Shown piece by piece: positions 42,867 through 51,241 of a DNA stretch of 64,000 nucleotides. The stretch comes from a virus. The translations under genes and the position numbers were made by a program. The stretch is taken from the IMG/VR virus record IMGVR_UViG_3300022198_002714, positions 25,753-89,752 of that record; one strand, given 5' to 3'. A model generated the notes under the pieces. It was not told the DNA's origin. It saw only the letters and a list, made by a program, of their open reading frames with translations, and did no database searches. The first letter of the stretch is position 1, and every line of letters starts with the position of its first letter.

Positions 42867-43138
42867 CCCCGCTACGCGGGAGGAAGACCTCTCCCATTCG
42901 CGTACGCGGCCTACGTGTAGCCGTGAAGATTTGCTGATGGGGGAGAGGCGCGGCTTCGCAGTAGCCCGCTTTATCATCTCGCCCCTTGGTCAACAGGGGC
43001 GCAGCACTTCACCCACAGTAATCGCCTCTCAGAAAGCCTATCCTGTATGTGACTACTGAGTAGTGGTTATCGCTAACGCCTACCGAGAGGCAACAATCAC
43101 AACACACCAACGGAAACCGTGGTACTGCGTGACCTTGC
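42867..43138. other. Hairpin-rich noncoding stretch
   Basis: No gene is seen. Inverted repeats include CCCGC-TAC-GCGGG (42868-42880), CCTCTCCCAT with ATGGGGGAGAGG (42888-42948) enclosing a CGGCCTAC-GT-GTAGCCG stem, CGCCCCT...AGGGGCG (42980-43001), and GCCTCTC...GAGAGGC (43024-43091) enclosing ACTAC-TGA-GTAGT. It could be RNA structure or protein-binding sites. Confidence 0.5.
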
Positions 43139-43308
43139 CTCACTATTCTCACCACTTGCTTCACTCAAATGAGTAATCCTGCGACGAGAAGACTACTCAT
43201 TTTCTTAGGTGTTACACTCTCTCTTGATTATGAGAGTAATACCTATGGTATAGTGAGTATAGTCCGAGCATTATTCAAACAGGTGAAGTAAGTAATGAGA
43301 ATAGTGAC
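43139..43308. repeat. Long inverted-repeat element, copy 2
   Basis: The left arm (TCACTATTCTCACCACTTGC from 43140) pairs with the right arm ending near 43307 (reverse strand TCACTATTCTCATTACTTAC). The core hairpin ACTCTC...GAGAGT is followed by an ACCTATGG-type block as in copy 1. Both arms carry TATTCTC where both arms of copy 1 carry TTTTGTC. Confidence 0.8.
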
Positions 43309-43356
43309 TACACATTGTCGCAGTACAACGGTTTTGATAGGGCAGAACGTGAGAAA

Positions 43357-43388
43357 CCAATTGGAAGTATTTAACCAACCAAAGGAAT
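43357..43388 (+). promoter_or_regulatory. Early-type promoter P2
   Basis: CCAATTGGAAGTATTTAACC then AACCAAAGG. TATTTAA is centred 26 bp before the ATG at 43397, so leaderless. Confidence 0.75.
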
Positions 43389-43396
43389 CAGGGTTG

Positions 43397-43474
43397 ATGT
43401 TGAACGATAGTACCCCACCACAGGATGAGCATGAACAGATGGATGATGATGATGCATGGGAGGGAGAGGAATGA
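43397..43474 (+). CDS. Tiny acidic protein
   Basis: 25 residues, starting MLNDSTPPQDEHEQMDDDDA and ending WEGEE. The ATG sits exactly at the expected start point of promoter P2 and the stop overlaps the next ATG (ATGA), so it is probably translated as the leader gene of the unit. It is very acidic; the function is unknown. Confidence 0.5.
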   Translation: MLNDSTPPQDEHEQMDDDDAWEGEE

Positions 43475-43569
43475 TTCTCTTTCACGATGGCATACAGCAC
43501 GGACTGTTTTACTACGAGGGCGAGTACTACCTTGTTGCTCTTCCCACCGTGGCGGAGGTGATTGAATGA
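43471..43569 (+). CDS. Tiny early protein
   Basis: 32 residues, MILFHDGIQHGLFYYEGEYY then LVALPTVAEVIE. GGAGAGGA precedes the ATG, which overlaps the previous stop; its own stop overlaps the next start. Compact and possibly a single beta hairpin plus helix. No family was recognised. Confidence 0.5.
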   Translation: MILFHDGIQHGLFYYEGEYYLVALPTVAEVIE

Positions 43570-43988
43570 GCAAGCGGTCATACAATACGTACCCACCCCT
43601 CTCAGACTTGCATGCCTTCAGGGAATACTTCGGCATCCACACAGGCGCACCTTGGGCCTTCGATGAAGAAGGTCGCGTGTTGAAGTTGCGTGGCTTCCCC
43701 GAACAGGCAGAACTCATCGCTATTCCGGTGCTACCAAGTGAACTCGATGAGTGGTTGGATGGACAACCATCCGAGGTCATCGAAGAGTGGCGTCAAGGTA
43801 GGATGATGGACAACGCACGACTGATTGCCGCCGCGCCTCAACTTCTCAATCAACTCATCGTGGCTCTTGAGAAGGAACAGGAATTGGTTGCAGAAATCGA
43901 GCGGCTGCGCACCATCGTGGACTCCATTCCTGATGACGTGTGGGAAGAAATGCGTACATGGGAAGCAATGGAAGGGGTGATTGAATGA
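43566..43988 (+). CDS. Small early protein with LIAAAPQLL motif
   Basis: 140 residues. The central ARLIAAAPQLLNQLIVALEK is the AAAP-x-LL helix common in small phage proteins and found again in the array at 55.8-57.1 kb. A coiled coil (EKEQELVAEIERLRTIV) follows. The N-terminal ~70 residues (MSKRSYNTYPPLSDLHAFRE) contain a short IHTGAPWAF segment. Overlaps on both sides by ATGA. The function is unknown. Confidence 0.55.
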   Translation: MSKRSYNTYPPLSDLHAFREYFGIHTGAPWAFDEEGRVLKLRGFPEQAELIAIPVLPSELDEWLDGQPSEVIEEWRQGRMMDNARLIAAAPQLLNQLIVALEKEQELVAEIERLRTIVDSIPDDVWEEMRTWEAMEGVIE

Positions 43989-44344
43989 GGCAATACTTGA
44001 TTGACAGACTGAAGACGGCACGATGCAAACAGGACGGCAAGCCTACGGGTGAGCGTAGCACTCGCATTCATGGTTACAACATGCACTATGACGAGAGCCA
44101 ATGGGACGTGGCCGTGCGCTATCATAAGACCAACGTGGTCGTGTACCACGCCAACGGAAGCCTCACCCTCAACTCAGGTAAGTGGTACACCCTTACAACC
44201 GCTGCTCGCATGAACAGGTACTTGCCTTACCCCATGTTCGTCCGGCGAAAGAATGGTGAGTTCCACCTGTACAATTCCAATAGCGGAAAGGTGTATTCCT
44301 TCTTCGACTACACCACCATTCCTGCACATGAGGTGGTCGCATGA
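43985..44344 (+). CDS. Conserved small phage-type protein
   Basis: 119 residues, with RSTRIHGYNMHYDESQWDVA then VRYHKTNVVVYHANGSLTLN and GKWYTLTTAARMNRYLP. This H-x-T-x-V followed by [S/G]-G-x-W-x-T-x-T-T-x-x-R-[M/I]-N pattern is a widespread uncharacterised domain in phages and archaeal viruses. Mostly beta; likely cytoplasmic. No function is known. Confidence 0.55.
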   Translation: MRQYLIDRLKTARCKQDGKPTGERSTRIHGYNMHYDESQWDVAVRYHKTNVVVYHANGSLTLNSGKWYTLTTAARMNRYLPYPMFVRRKNGEFHLYNSNSGKVYSFFDYTTIPAHEVVA

Positions 44345-44586
44345 TGCAAGTTACCTGCAAGAACTGTAGCCGCATCCACGAACCGGTCAGCAAGGTGATT
44401 GAAGGGGGACGGGACTCGGTGTACGTTGGGTGGTGGCTTCAACCCACCGGCCCCACCTTCCGATTCATCACCGCTTGCGAATGTGATGAAGGTCTGTGGT
44501 CGTCCAACGGAGTGCGCCGAGTCATCCCAAGCCCACACTTCTATGCAGATGTTGCATTCGATTTCACTTCGGAGGTGTTCGCATGA
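44341..44586 (+). CDS. Small cysteine-containing early protein
   Basis: 81 residues, MMQVTCKNCSRIHEPVSKVI onward, with CKNC near the start and CEC at residue ~48, making one zinc site possible. Start overlaps the previous stop. An aromatic C-terminus (HFYADVAFDFTSEVF) follows. The function is unknown. Confidence 0.5.
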   Translation: MMQVTCKNCSRIHEPVSKVIEGGRDSVYVGWWLQPTGPTFRFITACECDEGLWSSNGVRRVIPSPHFYADVAFDFTSEVFA

Positions 44587-44711
44587 CCCCGACCCTACTC
44601 ATCACCGCATGGCTCACCGGCATCTTCGCTACCGCATTCGTGTACGGCCTTGCGGAATCGTACCTGCTCGCAAAGAACATCGAAGTATATAACCAACCAA
44701 AGGAGGAATGA
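44583..44711 (+). CDS. Small membrane protein whose 3' end contains promoter P3
   Basis: 42 residues starting MTPTLLITAWLTGIFATAFV, a single membrane helix, ending AKNIEVYNQPKEE. The last nine codons are the promoter sequence itself (GAAGTATATAACCAACCAAA), so protein and promoter share bases. Start overlaps the previous stop. Confidence 0.55.
   Translation: MTPTLLITAWLTGIFATAFVYGLAESYLLAKNIEVYNQPKEE
44681..44706 (+). promoter_or_regulatory. Early-type promoter P3
   Basis: CGAAGTATATAACCAACCAA then AGGAGG. TATATAA is centred 26 bp before the ATG at 44715. It lies inside the preceding coding region; AGGAGG would serve transcripts read through from upstream. Confidence 0.8.
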
Positions 44712-44714
44712 TTG

Positions 44715-47123
44715 ATGCAACTGAATGTCAACAACATGCACAGTATTGTCAAGGCTTTCGTCAACCTTGGTGCGCCTGTGTCGTACGACGACCAAGGCCC
44801 GAACAAGTTCGATTGGAACTTCTTTTACGCACACGCTACGCGCAGCCACCTTGAACACCACCACCTGCCGACCATCGCTGCTCGCCTGTGGAAGTACAAG
44901 GGTACGCAGATGCCGAGCATCTTCGCGCAGGTTGGTCTGCCTTCTTCTCAGGTTGAAGAAATGCTGCAAGCCACCAAGGACATGAAGGTGGAGCAACCCA
45001 AACCAACGGTTCGCTTTGAGCGCATCACCGATGTGTCCACGGACAGGTGGGGTAAGGTGTACAAGCAGGAGCGTACTGCTATCCACTATGCTTTCAATAA
45101 CGATATCAAGAACGCTCTCAAGAATGCGCTTGCTTTCCCTGCCCTCAAGTGGAACGGCGACACAAAGACGTGGAGCATAGACAACACCAAGGAAACCTAC
45201 GACGCAGCCGTGGCTGCACTCACTCCATTGGACGTGGACATTGTGCATCTTGAAGACGCTGACTTCGCACGTGCGAAGCCCAAGGTCGAAGCACCTACCG
45301 AAGCAACGGCGACACTCAAGGGTGCATCCCTGCATCTCGCATGGCCGTGGATTGAGAACTCGATGGCTCGCTACGCCGTGATGAATGAAGTCAAGAGTAC
45401 GCAGGGTCGTAAGTGGAACGCTGACCTCAAGACGTGGAGTGTGTCGCTCGCTGAAGCAGGCCCGCTCGTTGACCGCCTCCGCTATCTTGCGGAGCGTGAG
45501 TATCTGACCGACGATGCTGAAGGAGTGGCACTCATCCGTACGTGGGCTACGGCAATCGCTGATGCTATCTCGTCTGTGCCTGAAGTAGCGTCGGTGATGA
45601 AGGACCGCGCCGCTCGCATTGCTATCTCTTCCGCCGTCGCAATTGATGAGGCTGAATCAAAAGACATGGCCGAAGCACTTGCTGAAGTCTTCCCCGAAGG
45701 ACGTGAGTTGTACCCCTTCCAATACGTCGGTGTGCAATTCGCGCAAATGGCGGGTGGCCGTTGCCTTATCGGTGACGACATGGGTGTGGGCAAGACCATC
45801 CAAGCCATCGCTCACATTGCACTCAATGAATCGCTGCTCCCTGCTATCGTGGTCTGCCCTGCATCGGTCAAGTACAATTGGGAGAAGGAAGTCAAGTCGT
45901 GGCTCCCCTTCCATCAGGTCCATGTGGTCGAGGGTCGCACGGGTGAACTGCCTGATGCCAACGTGTACGTGTGCAACTATGACCTTGTGACCTACCGTGA
46001 GAATCAACTGCTTGACCTTGGCGCAAACATCGTTGTCCTTGACGAGTCACATTACATCAAGAACAACAAGGCCAAGCGCACGGAGTCAACCGTTGAAGTA
46101 GCCAAGCATTCACAGTCAGTCATCTGTCTATCAGGTACGGCCATCACCAACAGGCCCAACGAGTTCTTCACCACACTCAACCTACTGCGACCCGAAGACT
46201 TCCCATCCTTCTTCAACTACGGAAAGCGATACTGCAACGGACACCAAACCCGATTCGGTTGGGACTTCACAGGCTCGTCCAACTCAGACGAGTTGCATGC
46301 ACGTACCCGTGACTTCACCATCCGTCGCCTCAAGACTGAAGTGCTGACCGAGTTGCCCGACAAGGTGCGTACCCTGTACGATGTGGACATTGGCAAGAAG
46401 GGTGTTGCTCAATACGAGTCGCTGCTCCGCAGGTGGGAAGAAGAGTACGCTGCGTACGCAGCAAGTGGACGACCACTTCCCGCAGGCTTCGCCCTCAACA
46501 TGCTCACCGACCTGCGCCACGAAGTCGGTCGCCTGAAGGTGGAGTCTGCCGTTGAATACCTGCGAGAGTACCGTGAGCAAACGGGTAAGCCGCTCGTTGT
46601 CTTCGCTCACCACAAGGACGTACTTGGTGGTATCAAGGAAGCATTGCAGCAAGACAAGGACATGGCGTGGCGCATCGGTGCTATCGTCGGTGAAATGCCC
46701 GCACATGCACGGCAGCAAACCGTTGAGTCCTTCCAAGCGGGCAACCTTGATGTTGTGCTGTGTTCCACCGTCGCAGCCAAGGAAGGCATCACCCTCACCG
46801 CCGCAGACACCACCGTGTTTGTTGAGCGTGAGTGGGTTCCCGGATGGGAAGAGCAAGCCGAGGACCGAGTGAACCGGATTGGTCAGGAGTCACAGTCCGT
46901 GTCTGCCGTGTACCTCACGGCACGTGACACGATTGATGAGATGTTCAACACCGTGGTCGAAGCCAAGCGAGCAATCGTCAAGGCCGTGCTTGACGGTGGT
47001 GACGAAGAAGACAGGTCAACCATCATCGCAGACTTGCTCAAGGAGATGGCTGCGAAGGGACAGATTCCTTCGGGCATGGCTGACGCCCTGCTTGGAAAGA
47101 AGGAGAAGAAGGTGAAGGCATGA
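44715..47123 (+). CDS. SNF2-family helicase-like ATPase
   Basis: 802 residues from the ATG at 44715 (AGGAGG eight bases upstream). The helicase core is clear: Walker A GDDMGVGKTIQ (~residue 353), DESH box VLDESHYIKN (~443), motif III LSGTAITNRP (~474) and C-terminal motif VI EDRVNRIGQ (~720). Before it, residues ~90-250 contain two similar units with LKWNGDTKTWSI and RKWNADLKTWSV, like the repeats in front of SMARCAL1/HARP-type annealing helicases. It could remodel DNA during replication or strip host chromatin proteins. Confidence 0.85.
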   Translation: MQLNVNNMHSIVKAFVNLGAPVSYDDQGPNKFDWNFFYAHATRSHLEHHHLPTIAARLWKYKGTQMPSIFAQVGLPSSQVEEMLQATKDMKVEQPKPTVRFERITDVSTDRWGKVYKQERTAIHYAFNNDIKNALKNALAFPALKWNGDTKTWSIDNTKETYDAAVAALTPLDVDIVHLEDADFARAKPKVEAPTEATATLKGASLHLAWPWIENSMARYAVMNEVKSTQGRKWNADLKTWSVSLAEAGPLVDRLRYLAEREYLTDDAEGVALIRTWATAIADAISSVPEVASVMKDRAARIAISSAVAIDEAESKDMAEALAEVFPEGRELYPFQYVGVQFAQMAGGRCLIGDDMGVGKTIQAIAHIALNESLLPAIVVCPASVKYNWEKEVKSWLPFHQVHVVEGRTGELPDANVYVCNYDLVTYRENQLLDLGANIVVLDESHYIKNNKAKRTESTVEVAKHSQSVICLSGTAITNRPNEFFTTLNLLRPEDFPSFFNYGKRYCNGHQTRFGWDFTGSSNSDELHARTRDFTIRRLKTEVLTELPDKVRTLYDVDIGKKGVAQYESLLRRWEEEYAAYAASGRPLPAGFALNMLTDLRHEVGRLKVESAVEYLREYREQTGKPLVVFAHHKDVLGGIKEALQQDKDMAWRIGAIVGEMPAHARQQTVESFQAGNLDVVLCSTVAAKEGITLTAADTTVFVEREWVPGWEEQAEDRVNRIGQESQSVSAVYLTARDTIDEMFNTVVEAKRAIVKAVLDGGDEEDRSTIIADLLKEMAAKGQIPSGMADALLGKKEKKVKA

Positions 47124-47467
47124 ACGTGAAAGAACTGATTGAACAACTGCAAGACTATGACGAGGACTTGGAAATCGTATTGCTCACAAAGCCGTGGCGT
47201 GGCTTGGGTTCAACCCACGACCTTGATGATATCAGCATGGAAGTGGGCATCAGCACAGGTCGAGGACAGATGAAGGACAAGGGTGATGCTTGCTGCGATT
47301 ATCAGGAGTGGGTGTGTCCCTGCGGCAACGAGTCGTGGGTTGAGGCAGACGAAGGAGAAGTGTGCGAAGAGTGCGGCACACACATTGACGACTACATTCC
47401 AAAGGAAGGTTCGTGCAAGATACCAAGTCACAACACCAAGGTACTCGCACTCATTTTGGAGGTGTGA
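47120..47467 (+). CDS. Small phage-type protein with zinc ribbon
   Basis: 115 residues starting MNVKELIEQLQDYDEDLEIV, the opening of a widespread small phage protein in which a helix precedes a strand. CPCG followed by CEEC (residues ~66-86) forms a zinc ribbon inserted before the closing strand VLALILEV. Start overlaps the helicase stop. The function is unknown. Confidence 0.55.
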   Translation: MNVKELIEQLQDYDEDLEIVLLTKPWRGLGSTHDLDDISMEVGISTGRGQMKDKGDACCDYQEWVCPCGNESWVEADEGEVCEECGTHIDDYIPKEGSCKIPSHNTKVLALILEV

Positions 47468-47469
47468 AC

Positions 47470-47940
47470 ATGGGAACATCAAGTGGATATGTGACTGATT
47501 GCATAAACTGCGGCAAGCCGTTTATGAAGCGAAGTACGAAGGCGAAAGCCTTGTGCGTCGAGTGTGTTAACCCAAGGGGTCGCACCAACGCCTACGGTAC
47601 AACCGCTTTCAGGGAGCAAGGCTACAAGAGTGACTCAATCGCAGGTAGTGTAACACAACGTAGTCCTGTTGAGAACAGACTCATCGCTCTTGAAGACCGC
47701 ATGGGTAATGTCGAACAACAACTGTTGAGCATCACACACGTCATTGATGCTGCCGTTGCAGCAGCCATGCTGAACATCGAAGAGGAAGCCAAGCGCATCA
47801 GCGAGCGGGTTATTGCTGCATCAGAACGTGAAGTCGTGTCGCTCATGAAAGAGCGGGTGGACAAGCATGTGCTTGCGCTTCGCACTCACCTGAACCAACG
47901 CATCGCTGCGCTTGAAGAGTACGTAGGATTTGAGAATTGA
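47470..47940 (+). CDS. Zinc-finger plus coiled-coil protein
   Basis: 156 residues from the ATG at 47470 with GGAGGTGTGAAC upstream. CINC...CVEC (residues ~11-32) is a zinc site; a long coiled coil follows from ~70 (ENRLIALEDRMGNVEQQLLS, later ERVDKHVLALRTHLNQRIAA). An oligomeric DNA- or RNA-binding protein is plausible. It ends just before promoter P4. Confidence 0.55.
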   Translation: MGTSSGYVTDCINCGKPFMKRSTKAKALCVECVNPRGRTNAYGTTAFREQGYKSDSIAGSVTQRSPVENRLIALEDRMGNVEQQLLSITHVIDAAVAAAMLNIEEEAKRISERVIAASEREVVSLMKERVDKHVLALRTHLNQRIAALEEYVGFEN

Positions 47941-47968
47941 ATTGGAAGTATATAACCAACCAAAGGGG
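47939..47968 (+). promoter_or_regulatory. Early-type promoter P4
   Basis: GAATTGGAAGTATATAACC then AACCAAAGG. TATATAA is centred 25 bp before the ATG at 47977, so leaderless. Confidence 0.8.
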
Positions 47969-47976
47969 ATGAAACC

Positions 47977-48180
47977 ATGATGAAAGTTACACCAAGAATG
48001 AAGCCCACGGACATGTGGCATGAAGAGGATGATTCATACGTCAAGATTGAATGCACTCACCCCGCATGTGAGCGGAGTGAAGTTCTCATCAACAGCAAGG
48101 CGAGTACATTCATTCGCACCTACATGGACACAGGCCGATGGCCTGCATGTACGGTGTGCAAGCAGGAGGGACGAGCATGA
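47977..48180 (+). CDS. Small zinc-finger protein
   Basis: 67 residues. CTHPAC...CTVC with a helix between (residues ~27-61) indicates one zinc site. The ATG is at the expected transcript start of P4; a second ATG follows at once. First gene of its unit. No family was recognised. Confidence 0.5.
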   Translation: MMKVTPRMKPTDMWHEEDDSYVKIECTHPACERSEVLINSKASTFIRTYMDTGRWPACTVCKQEGRA

Positions 48181-48434
48181 TTGACCGAGAGTTGATTGAC
48201 GAGTACATAGATACGTGGAACGACCACAGGCTCAGGGAGTTCACGGAAGCAGTTCTCAATGAATGCGGGGAGATGCGTCAGCACATAACCTACGCTGCTT
48301 CACTCATTCAATGCCGCATTGAAGGGGACGACATTCCGATTTCAGACATTCGGGACTACCTGCTTCATGCCGTAGGCATGACGATTCAGGAAGCGATGAT
48401 TGCTTCAGGCTTTTGGGAGGATGAGGAAGAATGA
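48177..48434 (+). CDS. Small acidic helical protein
   Basis: 85 residues from the ATG at 48177, which overlaps the previous stop (MIDRELIDEYIDTWNDHRLR). All-helical, with one Cys, and an acidic WEDEEE end like several early neighbours. The function is unknown. Confidence 0.5.
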   Translation: MIDRELIDEYIDTWNDHRLREFTEAVLNECGEMRQHITYAASLIQCRIEGDDIPISDIRDYLLHAVGMTIQEAMIASGFWEDEEE

Positions 48435-48745
48435 ACACCGAACAACACGACAGAAGGCGAGCGAAAGTAGGACTGTGCAGGGGCCGACACTCCATGCCCG
48501 GTATCGAACTGTACGTCTATCCGCAGGTGGTGGAGAACCCGCTTGACTTTGATGACCTTGAACATGAGGCTTACCTTTTCCTCATGGAAGTCATTGCCCG
48601 TGGTTACACCCATGTCGAACTGTACGTCACGGGTCTAACCATGTGCCTCACTTCCTTCCTGAAGATGGCGGCAGGCAACATGCAAGTCACGCTCATGCAT
48701 TGGGACAGGGACACGGAAACGTACGTGCCGCAGGAGTGGAACTGA
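48431..48745 (+). CDS. Small conserved-looking alpha/beta protein
   Basis: 104 residues. GRHSMPGIELYVYPQVVENP and HVELYVTGLTMCLTSFLKMA, then VTLMHWDRDTETYVPQEW, suggest a small Rossmann-like fold known to me only as an uncharacterised protein type in plasmids and phages (partly resembling Csx20-like proteins, unconfirmed). ATGA overlap with the previous gene; promoter P5 follows. Confidence 0.45.
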   Translation: MNTEQHDRRRAKVGLCRGRHSMPGIELYVYPQVVENPLDFDDLEHEAYLFLMEVIARGYTHVELYVTGLTMCLTSFLKMAAGNMQVTLMHWDRDTETYVPQEWN

Positions 48746-48751
48746 GGATTT

Positions 48752-48782
48752 CAATTGGAAGTATATAACCAACCAAAGGAAA
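48752..48782 (+). promoter_or_regulatory. Early-type promoter P5
   Basis: CAATTGGAAGTATATAACC then AACCAAAGG. TATATAA at 48762-48768 is centred 33 bp before the ATG at 48798, so the transcript has a very short leader. Confidence 0.8.
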
Positions 48783-48797
48783 AGGAAGTGAACGAAG

Positions 48798-51206
48798 ATG
48801 ACTGAACAAGAAGGTGAATACATGAACGCAGATGAACAAACGAAACCCGCAGGCTCGCAGAAGGCCGATGCTTTGGAGAAGTACAGTAAAGCGTTGGATT
48901 TGGGTTTGGTGCATGACAATTGGCGTACACTCAAGGTGCATCGCTTCGACCTCATCCCTCCGGGTGAGCCTGTCACGGCGGAAGCGATTTACGATGTGTT
49001 GGAGCGAGCGCGTGAGTTCTCTCCAATGGAAGCGCGAGAGGACCGGCCCTTGTTCATCCGTGCCTGCCCACTCAACCCACGCCCCGGTGTGCTTGAGTCA
49101 TCAGCAGCATACGATGACGATAAGCGTGATGAAATCTTCATGCGTATTGTCAACACGATGCTCTCCAAGGAAAACTCGGCCACACCCATGTACGACCACG
49201 GCTACGTGGACCCGCACGGTAGCATCATCGTGCAGCGGTACGTTGAGGCTAATGCATCTTGCGTTGCAGCCCCCGGCTCGTACATCATCATGGGACCGGA
49301 CAATGATGGGGTCACGGCAGGCAAGGCCGGACTCAAGATTGCTATTCCACACACCCTTAGCGACACTCGCACCACCGCCAACCTACATGCGGTGGGCATC
49401 AAACCTGAGAACATTGAGTTGGAGTTTGTTTCTATGCTCAATCTTCCTAACACCGATAGCCTTGATGAAGCCGTACACTCATCGCATTCGATTTCCCACA
49501 GACACTACCTTGTGCAGTTGCGGGGTTCTTCAGGCCATGCTGCACTCACACCCCCACCTTCGGGCGTGACAATCAATGGCATTATCCCCTCCGGTACAAT
49601 CGAAGTCAAGCACGTTCATTACGTACACAACGAGGGTGACGACGAACTCTCTCGCATGGAAGCAGCACTTCACGCAGGCTTGCCTGATGGAGCGGTGGTC
49701 GTACACCCCACGGGTACTCACCTTTCGCACCACGCAGGACAATGCCGAAAGTACGGTGTGCCGTACATCGTGTCTGACACCGTACAGGTTGGTAGCACGT
49801 GGGTTGAAGTCGCCCCCGGATGGGTGATTGATGACCCCTCGTTTGAACCACAACCATACAACCCGTACGAGTACCTTGACTCATTCGCCGCCGGTCTTTC
49901 AACCGGCATCTTCCGCTACGCTCGACAGTACGGTTGGCTCTCTAACCACTTCCATCAGTTCATTGGTGGCCCACTCATGGCTCCTGATGAAACCGCATAC
50001 TTCGCAGGTGTGTACGTTGGATGGGTACTCAACAGTACCCTCGCAGTTGCCCTCGGTGAGATGCGTCACGCACCCGGTCGCAAGAACAACCTCTTGCCTT
50101 CCACCTATCCCCTGATTGATGCTATGTACGATGGTGCATGGGAGAAGGGACAAGCGACGGGTGAACGGCAGCACTACTACATTGCCGTTGAGAAGAAGCC
50201 TCTCACCATTGGCAGCATCACGGCCATGCTTGACTACCTCGCTGATGCATACAACACAGGTTGGCAGGGTGGTGGCTACGGCGGTAAGGCATACGGCCTA
50301 TCATGTGAGAAGACGGCTACGCTCAGCCGTGCAATTCAGAAGTTCGTTGGCTCCTTCTCGGAGGAAGACTTGCTCGCCGTGATTGATGCAGCCAACGCTG
50401 CTGAACACAACGTCCACAACAACGGCTACTTCTTCAACAAGTTCATGTCGAACTCCGCTCTTGATTGGGGTACTGACCCAAAGAAAATCCGCATGGAGCC
50501 AAGCACCTTTTTCCTTGTGTACTACGCAGCAACTCATGCATGGCAGTACCGTGATGCAGGATTCCCCGGTGCTGAGGACAAGACCGAACTGATTCAGTAC
50601 GTCAGCAAGTTGACGCCGACCATGCTCCGCAAGGAACCACTCTTCATGCGGAGTGACCTACCTGCTGAACTTGATGCGGTGCGTGAACGTACTTTGAACA
50701 AGATGTACTACGTTCACTCAGGTATGTACGGTAGCCCCGACAACGACAAGTTCATTCCGTGTGGACTGAAGGGTTGTGACACCTGTGTTCAAGCCATTGA
50801 AGCGATTGAACAATTGGCTTTCTCAAGCGCAGGCATGTGGCTCGGTGTCGCTGAAGTGGACACAGACATGCTTGACCTGTCTTACCCAACAGCATATGAA
50901 GACGTTGAGGAAGTCACCAACAAGTACCCCCATGAATGGGGTGAGAAGATGGTGCAACTGAAGATGTTCAGCAAGGATATGCATTCCTATGAAACGGTTG
51001 CTGAATTAGAAGAGGCAATTGCCCTTGGCTATTACATCAGCCAAGTAGCAAACGATGATGCCGCGCTACACTCAGCAGCGGTCAAGGCCGTGAGCAACGC
51101 TGAGTATGCCATCAACAATGCGGCGTTCTGCTCGCACATCAAGCCTGTGTACAACAAGCATACCACGCTTGCCTTCTTCCTTGCGATGAAGGAGCATTAC
51201 GCCTGA
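48798..51206 (+). CDS. Large early protein with PEP-utiliser-type phosphohistidine domain
   Basis: 802 residues. Residues ~270-340 (MEAALHAGLPDGAVVVHPTG, then THLSHHAGQCRKYGVPYIV) match the swivelling phosphohistidine domain of PEP synthase/PPDK-type enzymes, in which a His in the T-H-x-S-H-x-A loop is phosphorylated. The usual ATP-grasp and TIM-barrel partners are not visible; the rest is unrecognised, though the early part (RPLFIRACPLNPRPGVLESS) could be a remnant grasp domain. It stands upstream of a Cx5R phosphatase, suggesting phosphotransfer. A cysteine pair (CGLKGCDTC) lies near residue 655. Confidence 0.6.
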   Translation: MTEQEGEYMNADEQTKPAGSQKADALEKYSKALDLGLVHDNWRTLKVHRFDLIPPGEPVTAEAIYDVLERAREFSPMEAREDRPLFIRACPLNPRPGVLESSAAYDDDKRDEIFMRIVNTMLSKENSATPMYDHGYVDPHGSIIVQRYVEANASCVAAPGSYIIMGPDNDGVTAGKAGLKIAIPHTLSDTRTTANLHAVGIKPENIELEFVSMLNLPNTDSLDEAVHSSHSISHRHYLVQLRGSSGHAALTPPPSGVTINGIIPSGTIEVKHVHYVHNEGDDELSRMEAALHAGLPDGAVVVHPTGTHLSHHAGQCRKYGVPYIVSDTVQVGSTWVEVAPGWVIDDPSFEPQPYNPYEYLDSFAAGLSTGIFRYARQYGWLSNHFHQFIGGPLMAPDETAYFAGVYVGWVLNSTLAVALGEMRHAPGRKNNLLPSTYPLIDAMYDGAWEKGQATGERQHYYIAVEKKPLTIGSITAMLDYLADAYNTGWQGGGYGGKAYGLSCEKTATLSRAIQKFVGSFSEEDLLAVIDAANAAEHNVHNNGYFFNKFMSNSALDWGTDPKKIRMEPSTFFLVYYAATHAWQYRDAGFPGAEDKTELIQYVSKLTPTMLRKEPLFMRSDLPAELDAVRERTLNKMYYVHSGMYGSPDNDKFIPCGLKGCDTCVQAIEAIEQLAFSSAGMWLGVAEVDTDMLDLSYPTAYEDVEEVTNKYPHEWGEKMVQLKMFSKDMHSYETVAELEEAIALGYYISQVANDDAALHSAAVKAVSNAEYAINNAAFCSHIKPVYNKHTTLAFFLAMKEHYA

Positions 51207-51241
51207 GCGGGACATGAAAGAAAATAAATGGAGATGATGAT

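Noticed and set aside
42258-42993. Overlapping minus-strand frames of 178-239 codons over the control region
   Set aside because: They run through the terminator hairpin and other inverted repeats, have Arg/Pro-rich compositions and no start signals. Better explained as low-stop-codon GC-rich noncoding DNA.
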